DNA from: Cytophagales bacterium
GTDB taxonomy: Bacteria; Bacteroidota; Bacteroidia; Cytophagales; Cyclobacteriaceae
Direction of reading: 5' to 3'
NCBI GenBank assembly: GCA_025359125.1
Contig: JANYHI010000059.1
Span: 1-64,000 of the forward strand
Length of the DNA: 64,000 bases
The notes under the pieces were generated by a model, which saw nothing but the letters and a program-made list of their open reading frames with translations, was not told the origin of the DNA and ran no database searches. Below are positions 18,494 through 27,295 of this stretch, piece by piece. Both the position numbers and the translations under genes were made by a program. Numbering within the stretch: position 1 is the first letter of the stretch; each line of letters begins with the position of its first letter.

Positions 18494-19918
18494 ATGGAAG
18501 TCGCTACCGTCTCAGTTTGGAATGATTGCCTCGATATAATCAAACAAGAAGTAGATGACCAGAGTTTTGCTACTTGGTTTAAGCCAATTATTCCACTGCG
18601 CAATGATGCCGATGTTCTAACAATACAGGTTCCCTCACAGTTTTTTTACGAGTGGCTGGAAGAACATTATGTTCCAGTTCTGAAAAAAGCAGTTCATCAG
18701 ATTCTAGGACCCAATGGCAGACTAGAGTATTCTGTAATTGTTGATAGCGGCAACCAAACAAACCCTCCGGTGTTGGTTAATTACCCAAACGGAAATGGTT
18801 TTAAGAAGAGCAACGCACAAGCTGTAAACGGTCATGAAGAATATTCGCCTTTTAGTTTTAAGGCGCTAAATCCGCAAACAGTAAATTCAAGATTAAATCC
18901 GAATTACTCATTCGATAATTTTGTAGAAGGAGATTGTAATAGGCTGGCACGTTCTGCTGGAGTAGCCGTAGCTAAAAAGCCAGGAACCACTTCTTTCAAC
19001 CCGTTGATGTTATACGGAGGAGTGGGTGTAGGGAAAACGCATTTAGTCCAAGCCATCGGAAACGAGATCAAGAAAAACCTGCCCGAGAAAATTGTTTTGT
19101 ATGTAGATCAAAATGACTTTACAAGCCAGTTTTTAAATGCACTGCAAAACCATAAGATGCAGGAATTCCAAAATTTCTATCTGCAAGTAGATTTATTGAT
19201 TTTGGATGACGTGCAGTTTTTGGCTGGTCGCGAAAAAACGCAAGAAATTTTCTTTCATATTTTCAATCAGCTTCACCAATCTGGTAAGCAGATTATTATG
19301 ACTAGCGATTGCCCGCCTCGCGATTTAAAAGGATTTCAGGAGAGATTGCTTTCTCGTTTTAAATGGGGATTGACGGCTGATTTACAGGAACCTGATTTTG
19401 AAACGAAGCTGGCGATCATTCATAACAAAATGCAATCTGACGGAATCGAAATCCCTACAGAGGTAGCAGAGTACCTTGCTTTCAGCGTAGATACCAATCT
19501 GCGCGATATGGAGGGTGTCTTAAATTCGCTCTTGTTCCACGCTACTTTACTAAAGAAAGAAATTGATTTGGAACTAGCAAAGGAAGTGCTCAAGAACATT
19601 GTGAAGGAAATTCAAGCAGATGTAAGTGTAGATTTTATTCAAAAGACCGTGGCTGACTTTTTTAAGGTAGAACTGGAAACTATGAAAAGCAAGTTGAAGA
19701 AGCGCGAAATTGTAATCCCTCGCCAAACAGCTATGTACTTTTGTAAGCGCTATACACAATTGACACTTGCATTAATAGGTGAAAATTTTGGTGGTCGCGA
19801 TCACAGCACGGTTATTCACGCGTTAGAGTCTGTTGAAGACATGATGAAGACAGACGCAAACTATAAGAATAGCGTAGAAGAATTGACCAAAAAGTTCAAG
19901 TCAAGAATGTCTTCTTAA
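18494..19918 (+). CDS. dnaA: chromosomal replication initiator DnaA
   Basis: A 474-residue initiator that binds DnaA boxes and opens oriC. Domain I begins at V-S-V-W-N-D-C-L-D-I-I. The AAA+ domain has Walker A GGVGVGKTHL and Walker B L-L-I-L-D-D-V-Q-F-L. Domain IV ends with the DNA-binding signature GGRDHSTVIHA. The open frame extends to 18413 without an ATG; the ATG at 18494 starts the conserved N-terminus. Upstream, TTTG (18412-18415) and CACCTTTG (18433-18440) form a weak promoter-like pair. No TTATCCACA boxes were found in the 190-base upstream gap, so the origin is probably elsewhere. Confidence 0.97.
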   Translation: MEVATVSVWNDCLDIIKQEVDDQSFATWFKPIIPLRNDADVLTIQVPSQFFYEWLEEHYVPVLKKAVHQILGPNGRLEYSVIVDSGNQTNPPVLVNYPNGNGFKKSNAQAVNGHEEYSPFSFKALNPQTVNSRLNPNYSFDNFVEGDCNRLARSAGVAVAKKPGTTSFNPLMLYGGVGVGKTHLVQAIGNEIKKNLPEKIVLYVDQNDFTSQFLNALQNHKMQEFQNFYLQVDLLILDDVQFLAGREKTQEIFFHIFNQLHQSGKQIIMTSDCPPRDLKGFQERLLSRFKWGLTADLQEPDFETKLAIIHNKMQSDGIEIPTEVAEYLAFSVDTNLRDMEGVLNSLLFHATLLKKEIDLELAKEVLKNIVKEIQADVSVDFIQKTVADFFKVELETMKSKLKKREIVIPRQTAMYFCKRYTQLTLALIGENFGGRDHSTVIHALESVEDMMKTDANYKNSVEELTKKFKSRMSS

Positions 19919-19986
19919 TCGAAAATAACAATCTTCAATCATCACTGTTGTCAACTCTCGCTCAAAATAATTTTCATTTATGTAGG

Positions 19987-21933
19987 ATGAAATTATTTTT
20001 TCTACTAATTATTTTTTTTCTTTTTCTTCCAAATTGTAGTTCAGCACAAACGAATACTAATGTAATCTGGTATGAGGGCTTGTATGTGCCCACCAAGCGC
20101 TCGGTTGATAAGCAAATAAAAGCAGCCGAAGCAAAACTAATAGAAGCTCGTCAATCTGATAATCGTGCAGAAGAAGCCAGACTATTAATCGAGCTAGGTG
20201 TAATCAACATCACGCGTTCTAGAGAGTATGAGAAAGCTGTTGATTGGCTCGTTCAGTCGCTTGCGCTAGAGGATTCTACTGACTTACATCAAGAAAGAAT
20301 ATTTACCTACTTGGGTCTCGCCCGATTGTTTGAAGAGGTTGGCAACTATAGTAAGAGCATCGAATTTTTAGAACAAGCTTCTAAACAAAATGAGGATACA
20401 AAAAACCGGGTCATTCTATCGCTGATACTAAATGAAACAGGAAGAATTAATGTGGCCTATGGAAAAATTGACGATGCGTTTGAAAATTTTGAAATCGCTC
20501 TTGAAATTGCGCGAGAGCTTTCCTTGCCTGCGCGCGAAGCAGATGCACTCTTTCACTTAGGTCAGGTGCTTACGTTGAAGGGTAAGTATAATGAATCGTT
20601 GAAAAATCATAAAGAAGCTTTGCGAATCAGGAGATCGTTATCTGATAAAGTAAAAGAGGCACAATCTTTAAATGAAGTAGGAGAGTTATATCGGTTGATG
20701 AAGAATGATGAACGCTCGTTGGCAAATCATGTGGCGGCATTAGAGATAAGGCAAAAAATAAAAAATAAGGCTGACATTGCTGAGTCGTATAATAATATTG
20801 GTGTACTCTATTTTCAACAGAAAATTTTTAAGCGCGCCATAGCTAACCTAGATTTAGCACTAGATGCAGGAAGAGAAGTTCAGGAATCTAATCAGATATA
20901 CAAGAGCTATGATTACCTGAGCAGATGTTACAAAGAGCAAAAAGATTTTAAACGTGCAATAGAATATCGCGAGTCGTGTTCGGCCATGCAAGATTTAATG
21001 CAAGGAGAAAAGAATGAGCGCGAACTGCTGGAGGCTCAGAATCAATACTTGATGGAGAAAAAAGAAATAGAAATTGGAAAGCTGGAAGTTAATCAACGCA
21101 ATAGAGAAAAAATTATTGAAGAACAAGAGAAGCAACAGAAATTTCTTTTTGCTTTGATTGCTTTAAGTATTGTGGTGGTGATATTGGTACTTTATCTCTA
21201 CGCCATGAAGCGGAAGTCTAATCTGGCATTGCAGGAAATCAACGATACCAAGGATAAACTCTTTTCTATTATTGGCCATGACTTAAAAGGCCCGCTTAAC
21301 TCTTTCACAGCATTTTCTTCTTTACTGATTAATCATGCAGATAAGTTGACGAAAGAAGAAATTAAAACGCTCTCAGTCGATCTCGATAAATCGTTGAAGA
21401 ACCTGATGGCCCTACTAGAAAATTTGCTGGAGTGGTCTCGTTCACAAACCGGGAATATCGATTTTAAAGCTGAAGAGTTTGATCTATCAACGATGTTAAG
21501 CGAGAACATCGAATTATTAAAAGGACAGGCAGCTAACAAAAAGATAACACTCATTTCCGAATATAAAACTGGCTTACTTGCCAAAGCTCATAGCAACTCC
21601 ATTAATACAGTTGTTAGAAACTTACTTTCAAACGCCATTAAGTTTACCCCCGAGGGTGGTAAGATTACCTTAAACATTGAAGAGGGAAAGCAATGGCTTG
21701 TTTCGGTGACTGATACTGGCGTGGGTATGTCTCAAGCTACCATTCACAGTCTCTTTGAATTGGGAACCAAACATTCTACCCTCGGCACGGCTAAGGAAAA
21801 GGGTACCGGTTTAGGCCTTATTTTATGTAAAGATTTTGTAGAGAAAAATGGCGGAACAATTGGAGTGGAGAGCGTTGAAGGAAAAGGATCTAAATTTTAT
21901 TTTACCGTTTCAGCACTTAATTCGATCAACTAG
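19987..21933 (+). CDS. TPR-containing sensor histidine kinase
   Basis: A 648-residue two-component sensor. A signal peptide (about 1-20, F-L-P-N-C-S-S-A-Q) exports a TPR sensory region (about 35-340). A coiled coil (about 345-390) precedes one transmembrane helix (about 395-415), then the cytoplasmic kinase. The H box is FSIIGHDLKGPL (phospho-acceptor His), the N box NLLSNAIKFTPEGG, G1 D-T-G-V-G-M and G2 KGTGLGLILCK. There is no receiver domain and no response regulator next to it, so it is an orphan. The open frame starts at 19948, but the ATG at 19987 begins the signal peptide. It lies 68 bases after dnaA. Signal sensed is unknown. Confidence 0.9.
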   Translation: MKLFFLLIIFFLFLPNCSSAQTNTNVIWYEGLYVPTKRSVDKQIKAAEAKLIEARQSDNRAEEARLLIELGVINITRSREYEKAVDWLVQSLALEDSTDLHQERIFTYLGLARLFEEVGNYSKSIEFLEQASKQNEDTKNRVILSLILNETGRINVAYGKIDDAFENFEIALEIARELSLPAREADALFHLGQVLTLKGKYNESLKNHKEALRIRRSLSDKVKEAQSLNEVGELYRLMKNDERSLANHVAALEIRQKIKNKADIAESYNNIGVLYFQQKIFKRAIANLDLALDAGREVQESNQIYKSYDYLSRCYKEQKDFKRAIEYRESCSAMQDLMQGEKNERELLEAQNQYLMEKKEIEIGKLEVNQRNREKIIEEQEKQQKFLFALIALSIVVVILVLYLYAMKRKSNLALQEINDTKDKLFSIIGHDLKGPLNSFTAFSSLLINHADKLTKEEIKTLSVDLDKSLKNLMALLENLLEWSRSQTGNIDFKAEEFDLSTMLSENIELLKGQAANKKITLISEYKTGLLAKAHSNSINTVVRNLLSNAIKFTPEGGKITLNIEEGKQWLVSVTDTGVGMSQATIHSLFELGTKHSTLGTAKEKGTGLGLILCKDFVEKNGGTIGVESVEGKGSKFYFTVSALNSIN

Positions 21934-22056
21934 ATAGTCATTGACCGCATTTAGGCATTAGACTCTTCCTTTTAAACTCACCCGCTTAACCATTAAAGTG
22001 TGAATTTAATGCGATAAGAAGGGTTTTCCCCACTTCACATACTTTAAACTAAAACT

Positions 22057-22135
22057 ATTTAGAATAATTACAAATAATACTTGCTCAGTATTTTTGGCTG
22101 ATATATTTTTGGGCTTATTAATAATGATTCTAAAT
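22057..22135 (+). promoter_or_regulatory. promoter with Fur-family-like operators before iron receptor
   Basis: ATTTAGAATAATTA (22057-22070) is repeated as the inverse complement at 22122-22135 with one mismatch. Each copy can be read as a 7-1-7 box of the Fur family (TTAGAAT-A-ATTACAA and TTAGAAT-C-ATTATTA). Between them lies TTG (22081-22083), 20 bases, TATTTTTG (22104-22111), a good Bacteroidota promoter. The second box touches the ATG at 22137. Iron control is inferred from this layout and from the receptor it precedes. Confidence 0.5.
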
Positions 22136-22136
22136 A

Positions 22137-24557
22137 ATGAATAAGTTCAGATACTCTATCTTATCAAGTATATTTTGTTTTGTATCCCTATTTACTCTTG
22201 GCCAAACAGGGTCTATCAAAGGTGTAGCAAGAGATGCTTCTGGCAGCCCGGTGGCCAATGCCAACATTCAGTTGAATAAAACCATCTCTGGCAATTCTAC
22301 CGATGCGGACGGAAATTATATTTTGAAGAGTGTGCCCATTGGAGAGTATGTGATCCAGTTTTCGCACGTGGGCTTCCAATCAATTGAAAAAAATGTGCAA
22401 GTAAACGCGAACGAAACTACTATAGTAAATTTTGAAACTGTAGAGACCACAGCCATACTGAAAGAAGTAGAGATTACAGGAATAAAAACCATTACTGGCA
22501 TGGGCTACTTGGGCGAAGTGCACGATGGAATTATTTTCTCTGGAAAGAAAACCGAAGTATTGATACTCGATAGCCTCGATGCCAACACGGCACAAAACAA
22601 TCCACGTCAAGTATTAGGCCGAGTGCCAGGTGCAAATTACTCTGAAACAGAAGGTAGCGGCTTTCCTTCCAACGGTATTGGCTTTCGCGGATTGAACCCA
22701 ACACAATCTATTGAGACTAACACGCGGCAAAACGGAAACAACATCACTGCCGATTTATACGGCTATCCCGAATCATACTACTTGCCTTCGTTAGAAGCAG
22801 TAGAAAGAATTGAAGTGATTCGTGGTGCTTCTTCATTGCAGTATGGGGTACAGTTTGGTGGAGTGATCAATTACATCATGAAAAAAGGATCAACCACAAA
22901 GCCAATCGAATTTTCTACACAACAGACAGGTGGAAGTTTTGGTTTTTTCAATTCCTTTAATTCGGTTGGTGGGCAAGTGGGTAAATTTAATTACTATGCT
23001 TATGCACAAGTGCAGACAATACAGGGTTGGAGACCAAACTCTGATTTCAAAAAATTGACGGGTTATGCACGAGTAGAATATCAAGCTTCCGAAAAAATTA
23101 AGATCGGTCTGGAGTATTCTATCCTAAGAAACTCCGTCCACATGCCGGGGGGTTTTTCGGATAGCCTACTAGCGTTGGGCAATCAAAAATCGTATCGCGC
23201 CAGAAACTGGTTGCAAAGCCCCTGGAATATTTTGACTGCAATGTTAGATTGGAAATTATCTCAACAAACTTCCCTTAGCATAAAATCAACTTTTAATAGC
23301 AGTGCGAGAGATTTAGTTTGGCGCAATGAAGATGGCGGCCCCAATGCTGTTGATGCTATCGACCCCATTACTAACCAATACAGCAATCGCGAATCGCAGC
23401 ACGAAGGCTTTCAAAGTAACACCACCGAAGTGCGTATGATTTCTAATTATGATTTGGGAAGAATAAAAAATAATACATTGGCAGCTGGCGTTCGTTTCTT
23501 CAGCGGCAAAATGAAACGACAAGGTGGAGGAAAGGGTACAACAGGTTCTGATTTTGATTTGAGTTTGGTAGATCCAGGCTATGAATATGATCTTGATTTT
23601 ACCACTGCCAACATTGCGCCTTTCGTAGAAAACACATTTCACCTTGGCAGTCGATTGTCTATTACTCCAGGCCTTCGCTACGAATACATTAACTCAACCA
23701 TAAAAGGGTACAACCCAAGCGATGACGGAAATGGTGTGGTCTATTCTGACCGATCGAAGAATAGAAACATCTTTTTAGTAGGTGTTGGCGCACAGTTGAG
23801 GGTTACCTCTGCTACCAATATTTACGCAAACTATTCACAAGCCTATCGCCCATTAGATTATTCATCACTCACACCCTTTGGTACAATTGCATCAATTGAT
23901 AAAAATATGAAAGACTCTGATGGCGGCAATGCAGATTTTGGCTTTCGCGGATCAGTGAAAAATTTTCTAAACTTTGATGTAGGCGGTTTTTATTTGCAAT
24001 ACAATAATCGTGTGGGCACGATCGAAAAAACCGATGCCAACGGAAATCAGTTTCCGTTCCGGACAAACGTGGCCAACAGCGTACACACAGGACTGGAAAC
24101 GTATGTTGAGTTTAATCCCATCAAAGCATTTACAGATAACAAAAAGTGGGCGTTTAGTTTTTTTAATTCGTTGGCTGTAATCAATGCCAAATATGTTTCT
24201 GGCGAGTTCAATGGAAAATATGTAGAGTATGCGCCCACCAGCATCAACCGCTTTGGTACAAATTTGGTGATCGGAAAATTCTCCACCACTTTTTTAATCA
24301 GTAGCACCGCCAAATCATATAGCGATGCGGGCAATTCTGAAAAGCCTTCTGCCGATGCAGTAGCTGGTGTGGTACCTGCTTACAATGTGATGGATTGGTC
24401 TGGTACGATTAAGATCAAAAATTACAAGATCAAATTTGGTGTAAACAATCTGGCCGATCAAAATTATTTTACCAAGCGCACCGATGAATACCCTGGACCC
24501 GGCATCATCCCATCCATTGGTAGAAGTTTTTATGTAGGTGTGGGAGCAAAATTTTAA
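22137..24557 (+). CDS. TonB-dependent receptor, FecA-like
   Basis: An 806-residue outer-membrane receptor. A signal peptide (about 1-22) is followed by a carboxypeptidase-regulatory-like domain (about 25-105; G-S-I-K-G-V-A-R-D), as is usual in Bacteroidota. The plug domain comes next (about 125-250; V-E-R-I-E-V-I-R-G-A-S-S-L-Q-Y-G), then a 22-strand barrel whose last strand ends F-Y-V-G-V-G-A-K-F. The plug and barrel resemble ferric citrate or other siderophore receptors (FecA group). The Fur-like inverted repeats upstream support iron uptake. A decayed lipoprotein/peroxidase gene follows 20 bases later. Substrate is inferred, not shown. Confidence 0.88.
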   Translation: MNKFRYSILSSIFCFVSLFTLGQTGSIKGVARDASGSPVANANIQLNKTISGNSTDADGNYILKSVPIGEYVIQFSHVGFQSIEKNVQVNANETTIVNFETVETTAILKEVEITGIKTITGMGYLGEVHDGIIFSGKKTEVLILDSLDANTAQNNPRQVLGRVPGANYSETEGSGFPSNGIGFRGLNPTQSIETNTRQNGNNITADLYGYPESYYLPSLEAVERIEVIRGASSLQYGVQFGGVINYIMKKGSTTKPIEFSTQQTGGSFGFFNSFNSVGGQVGKFNYYAYAQVQTIQGWRPNSDFKKLTGYARVEYQASEKIKIGLEYSILRNSVHMPGGFSDSLLALGNQKSYRARNWLQSPWNILTAMLDWKLSQQTSLSIKSTFNSSARDLVWRNEDGGPNAVDAIDPITNQYSNRESQHEGFQSNTTEVRMISNYDLGRIKNNTLAAGVRFFSGKMKRQGGGKGTTGSDFDLSLVDPGYEYDLDFTTANIAPFVENTFHLGSRLSITPGLRYEYINSTIKGYNPSDDGNGVVYSDRSKNRNIFLVGVGAQLRVTSATNIYANYSQAYRPLDYSSLTPFGTIASIDKNMKDSDGGNADFGFRGSVKNFLNFDVGGFYLQYNNRVGTIEKTDANGNQFPFRTNVANSVHTGLETYVEFNPIKAFTDNKKWAFSFFNSLAVINAKYVSGEFNGKYVEYAPTSINRFGTNLVIGKFSTTFLISSTAKSYSDAGNSEKPSADAVAGVVPAYNVMDWSGTIKIKNYKIKFGVNNLADQNYFTKRTDEYPGPGIIPSIGRSFYVGVGAKF

Positions 24558-24577
24558 TTAAGATTTAAAAGTATTTT

Positions 24578-24794
24578 ATGAGAAATAAATTCTACCGTAT
24601 TTTCTTCTGTCTCTTTGTAATTTTAATTTTAACAAGTTGTCAAAACGAGTTCGATAATGTGGAGATCAAGCGCACGGAATTTAATGGAAGCTATTCTATG
24701 GCATGGGGGCGAAGCGTAAAATTCAAAACTGGCAGTTAAAAAAATGAGCCTTGCCGAAAGAAATGCGCTGATCAAGTTTTTGGAATCTCTATAA
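24578..24794 (+). pseudogene. remnant of a lipoprotein, probably di-haem cytochrome c peroxidase
   Basis: An ATG at 24578 opens a 53-codon frame with a lipoprotein signal (I-L-I-L-T-S-C-Q) that ends at a TAA at 24737-24739. In another frame, 24744-24794 encodes M-S-L-A-E-R-N-A-L-I-K-F-L-E-S-L and a stop. That is how the last helix of di-haem cytochrome c peroxidases (MauG/CcpA family) usually reads. The middle, including both haem CxxCH motifs, is missing. The simplest reading is a large internal deletion that fused the two ends out of frame. Such peroxidases are plausible partners of iron receptors in this phylum. The identity rests on about 16 residues. Confidence 0.5.
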
Positions 24795-24828
24795 GTTTGG
24801 ATCGCTCAAATGCGACTTATTCTGCTGA

Positions 24829-25950
24829 TTAAGGAAATAATCTACTATCTATTCGCGGAATTACTTTTAACGCATTTTTGTAATATACTTTTTTAAGTAC
24901 TGAGTCAGGCAACTCAAGACCATACATTTTCCAGTGTGCATGGCGCTTGCGGTAATAATCAAAATATTCATCTCCAGTCTCTAACATTCTAAAGTAAGTG
25001 TAGTACTCTTCTTTTTTGTAGGTGTCTTTTCCAAACATGATCCTATCCTGATACTTGATCATAAAATTTCTGGCAGCCTTGGGCTGTCTACCAAGCTCTG
25101 CCAGCACAGCTCCCAATTCAGTATGCACATTGGGCATTTCATCAAATAATTTTCCGAGTCTTTCCAAATCATTACCAAACCAACCGAGGTGCGCATCAAT
25201 AAATTTTGTGTTCGAATGTTTCTTAAAAACATGATGCTGCTCTCCCATAATTTGTTCGAAAGATGGAACTTTTGCAGGATCGCGATAACGATCGGGCTCT
25301 TGCCTTAATTCAAGCCACCGCTCGTTGTGTTTGTCTTTTGGGTTCCAAAAAGAATTAGGTTCACCTGAATGTATTAAAACCGGAATGCCAAGTTCACCAC
25401 ATTTATTCCAAATAGGATCGAGACGTGGATCATCTACGGCAATTCTTTTTCCTTCATTGTCTTTATCGGTAAGGCCAAGTCCTTTATATACTTTCAATCC
25501 ATTGGCACCGGCCTTCACAGCGTTATCCATCATGGCTAGTGTTTTTTCAGGCCAGCCTTTGTCATCCAGTTCTTCAAAATTAATATTCATGAAAACAATG
25601 AATCGGTTCGGATAATTTTTGTGAACATTATCTAGTGACCACTCTAATATTTTTCCGCGAAAGCCACTTAGGTTTACCATCACAGCCATATTCAATGAAT
25701 CCATTTCTACAATTAGCTTCCCAAGATTTTGGACAGGCATAATCCATTGATGATTGTGAACATCTATGAATGGAAACTTTGCGTGGGTGAGTGGATGTTG
25801 CGGAACTTTTAAAGTAGAGATAGGTTCATACTCTTCTACATCCATTACATTCAGTCGATACTGAATCTTTCCGATGACCCACCAAGTGATCACCAGAAAG
25901 ATTAATATCAAGACAGGCATGCCAATCCACCTCTTTTTGGAAAAAGGCAT
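24829..25950 (-). CDS. membrane-anchored amidohydrolase-family protein
   Basis: A 373-residue protein of the Amidohydro_2 (metal-dependent hydrolase) family. One N-terminal transmembrane helix (about 10-30) should anchor it facing the periplasm. Metal-binding residues are visible: H-N-H in F-I-D-V-H-N-H (near residue 65), K in G-L-K-V-Y-K-G, H in V-L-I-H-S-G-E, H in F-I-D-A-H-L-G-W and D in F-G-K-D-T-Y. The fold is a TIM barrel; relatives include decarboxylases and hydrolases of small aromatic or amide substrates. Substrate unknown. It is 6 bases downstream of the DUF2911 gene and probably co-transcribed. Confidence 0.8.
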   Translation of the reverse strand: MPFSKKRWIGMPVLILIFLVITWWVIGKIQYRLNVMDVEEYEPISTLKVPQHPLTHAKFPFIDVHNHQWIMPVQNLGKLIVEMDSLNMAVMVNLSGFRGKILEWSLDNVHKNYPNRFIVFMNINFEELDDKGWPEKTLAMMDNAVKAGANGLKVYKGLGLTDKDNEGKRIAVDDPRLDPIWNKCGELGIPVLIHSGEPNSFWNPKDKHNERWLELRQEPDRYRDPAKVPSFEQIMGEQHHVFKKHSNTKFIDAHLGWFGNDLERLGKLFDEMPNVHTELGAVLAELGRQPKAARNFMIKYQDRIMFGKDTYKKEEYYTYFRMLETGDEYFDYYRKRHAHWKMYGLELPDSVLKKVYYKNALKVIPRIDSRLFP

Positions 25951-25956
25951 TGTAAA

Positions 25957-26502
25957 TTATTGGAGTGTGATGGGAACCCTTACAACAATTTTATCCCAAA
26001 TAAAATCCATGTTAACTGCTGTTGAGTCGCTAGTTAAATTAATCACGAATTGTTCTGTTTCTGATTCGTTACTTGTAACAGGTATATTTACTTTAATTAC
26101 ATCTTTAGTATAATCTGGTTCGGCTACGCCAAAAAAGACTTCTAACTCGCTGTTAAGAGAAACTTGAAATGAAGTTGCGCCAGGCACAGCGTACATTCTG
26201 TAGGTTCCTGCATTTACCGGCTTGCCAGCAAAGGTTACATTCTTGCTAAAGGTAATTTCTGTTGCAGCATTTGCGCCAAGTCTCCAGTATTTTCCATAGG
26301 GCTGAAGCGCGCCATCTTTGGCCTCGCCAAAAATTAACCTTCCTTTTTTGTAAGGCTGGCTATAACTTATGGTTACATCCAATCCTTTATCGCTAATGCT
26401 AGCTGTTGCATGTGGGCTTTTTGGAAATAAGTTTGAGTACACAAAAAAACCTACTACTGCCAATAGCAGTATTCCTAGGCCAATTAAAATTTTTTTAATC
26501 AT
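25957..26502 (-). CDS. DUF2911 family protein
   Basis: A 181-residue protein with an N-terminal membrane helix (about 3-22) and one DUF2911 domain. The family signature is clear: S-P-H-A-T-A-S near residue 30, R-L-I-F-G-E then W-R-L-G-A-N-A-A-T-E-I-T-F near residue 75, and A-G-T-Y-R-M-Y-A-V-P near residue 105. DUF2911 proteins are common in Bacteroidota and predicted periplasmic; their function is unknown. It is tightly spaced before the amidohydrolase, so a shared role is possible but unproven. Confidence 0.85.
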   Translation of the reverse strand: MIKKILIGLGILLLAVVGFFVYSNLFPKSPHATASISDKGLDVTISYSQPYKKGRLIFGEAKDGALQPYGKYWRLGANAATEITFSKNVTFAGKPVNAGTYRMYAVPGATSFQVSLNSELEVFFGVAEPDYTKDVIKVNIPVTSNESETEQFVINLTSDSTAVNMDFIWDKIVVRVPITLQ

Positions 26503-26595
26503 AAAAAATATTGGGTTAGGCTGTAAGTTATTTCTTTTTTAACTGGAAAGCACGAGTAATATTAAATCCAAAATACCGTCAAAAAAAGAGGTAAA

Positions 26596-27144
26596 TTATT
26601 TTTGAATAAGGGTGAAGTCGATTTTTACTTCTACTTGCTCTGCAATTTTTTGCCAAAGCAGTTGGGGAATTTTGATTTGATAATCGTCCAGCTTTATAGT
26701 AAATACAGAATTAAGATGGATGGTAGAAGCATTAACTACTTCGACTGTTCCGGGTATTTCTACGTCTTTAGTAACGCCATGCATGGTCATTTTACCAGTA
26801 GCAGAAACTTGTTGAGGTCCTTTTTTATTAATATCAAAACCAGTCATCTTCCCTTGAAAAGTAGATTTAGGAAATTTATCCGACTCCATATATTTTTCGT
26901 TGAAGTGCTCTTGCATGAGGCTCTTTTCAAATTTGAAATCGCGAATTGGAATAGTGAATGCTACGCTATGATTAGCAACATCTAAAATCGCTTTTGATTG
27001 GGTATTATTCGCTTTGATATCTTCTAAAGTAGCGTGAGAGTAAAAACCAACGGTGCTTTTTTCCGTGGAATATTTTTGAGCACTCGCTTTAGTGCCCAAA
27101 GCCAAAAGAAGAATAATTGATAATATTTTACTAACTGATTTCAT
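26596..27144 (-). CDS. YceI family periplasmic protein
   Basis: A 182-residue lipocalin-like protein. The signal peptide covers about 1-22 (L-G-T-K-A-S-A-Q). The YceI features follow: a Y-S-T-E-K-S-T-V start, F-P-K-S-T-F-Q-G-K-M near the middle, then G-K-M-T-M-H-G-V-T-K-D-V-E-I-P. YceI proteins bind polyisoprenoids or similar lipids in the periplasm. The frame extends to 27189, but the ATG at 27144 begins the signal peptide. The 93-base gap to the DUF2911 gene holds nothing recognisable. Confidence 0.9.
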   Translation of the reverse strand: MKSVSKILSIILLLALGTKASAQKYSTEKSTVGFYSHATLEDIKANNTQSKAILDVANHSVAFTIPIRDFKFEKSLMQEHFNEKYMESDKFPKSTFQGKMTGFDINKKGPQQVSATGKMTMHGVTKDVEIPGTVEVVNASTIHLNSVFTIKLDDYQIKIPQLLWQKIAEQVEVKIDFTLIQK

Positions 27145-27228
27145 ATTAAGCTGGGTTAAAAGTTTGTGTTCTTTCACTAAAATTAACAAAATTATATCTC
27201 GGATGTTTTGCTATTTATAAATAAAAAG

Positions 27229-27252
27229 CGTCTTGCCAAGCGTAACAAGACG
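27229..27252 (-). terminator. terminator after the DegP-like gene
   Basis: CGTCTTG (27229-27235) pairs with CAAGACG (27246-27252). On the minus strand the stem is followed by CTTTTTATTTAT, a good intrinsic terminator, placed 43 bases after the protease stop codon. Confidence 0.8.
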
Positions 27253-27295
27253 AATGAAAAAAATATTAAATGATTGTGACGGAATTAATCTTTAT

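Noticed and set aside
23313-23642. 109-codon antisense frame inside the TonB receptor gene
   Set aside because: It is one of many short antisense frames in this gene; no start signal or motif.
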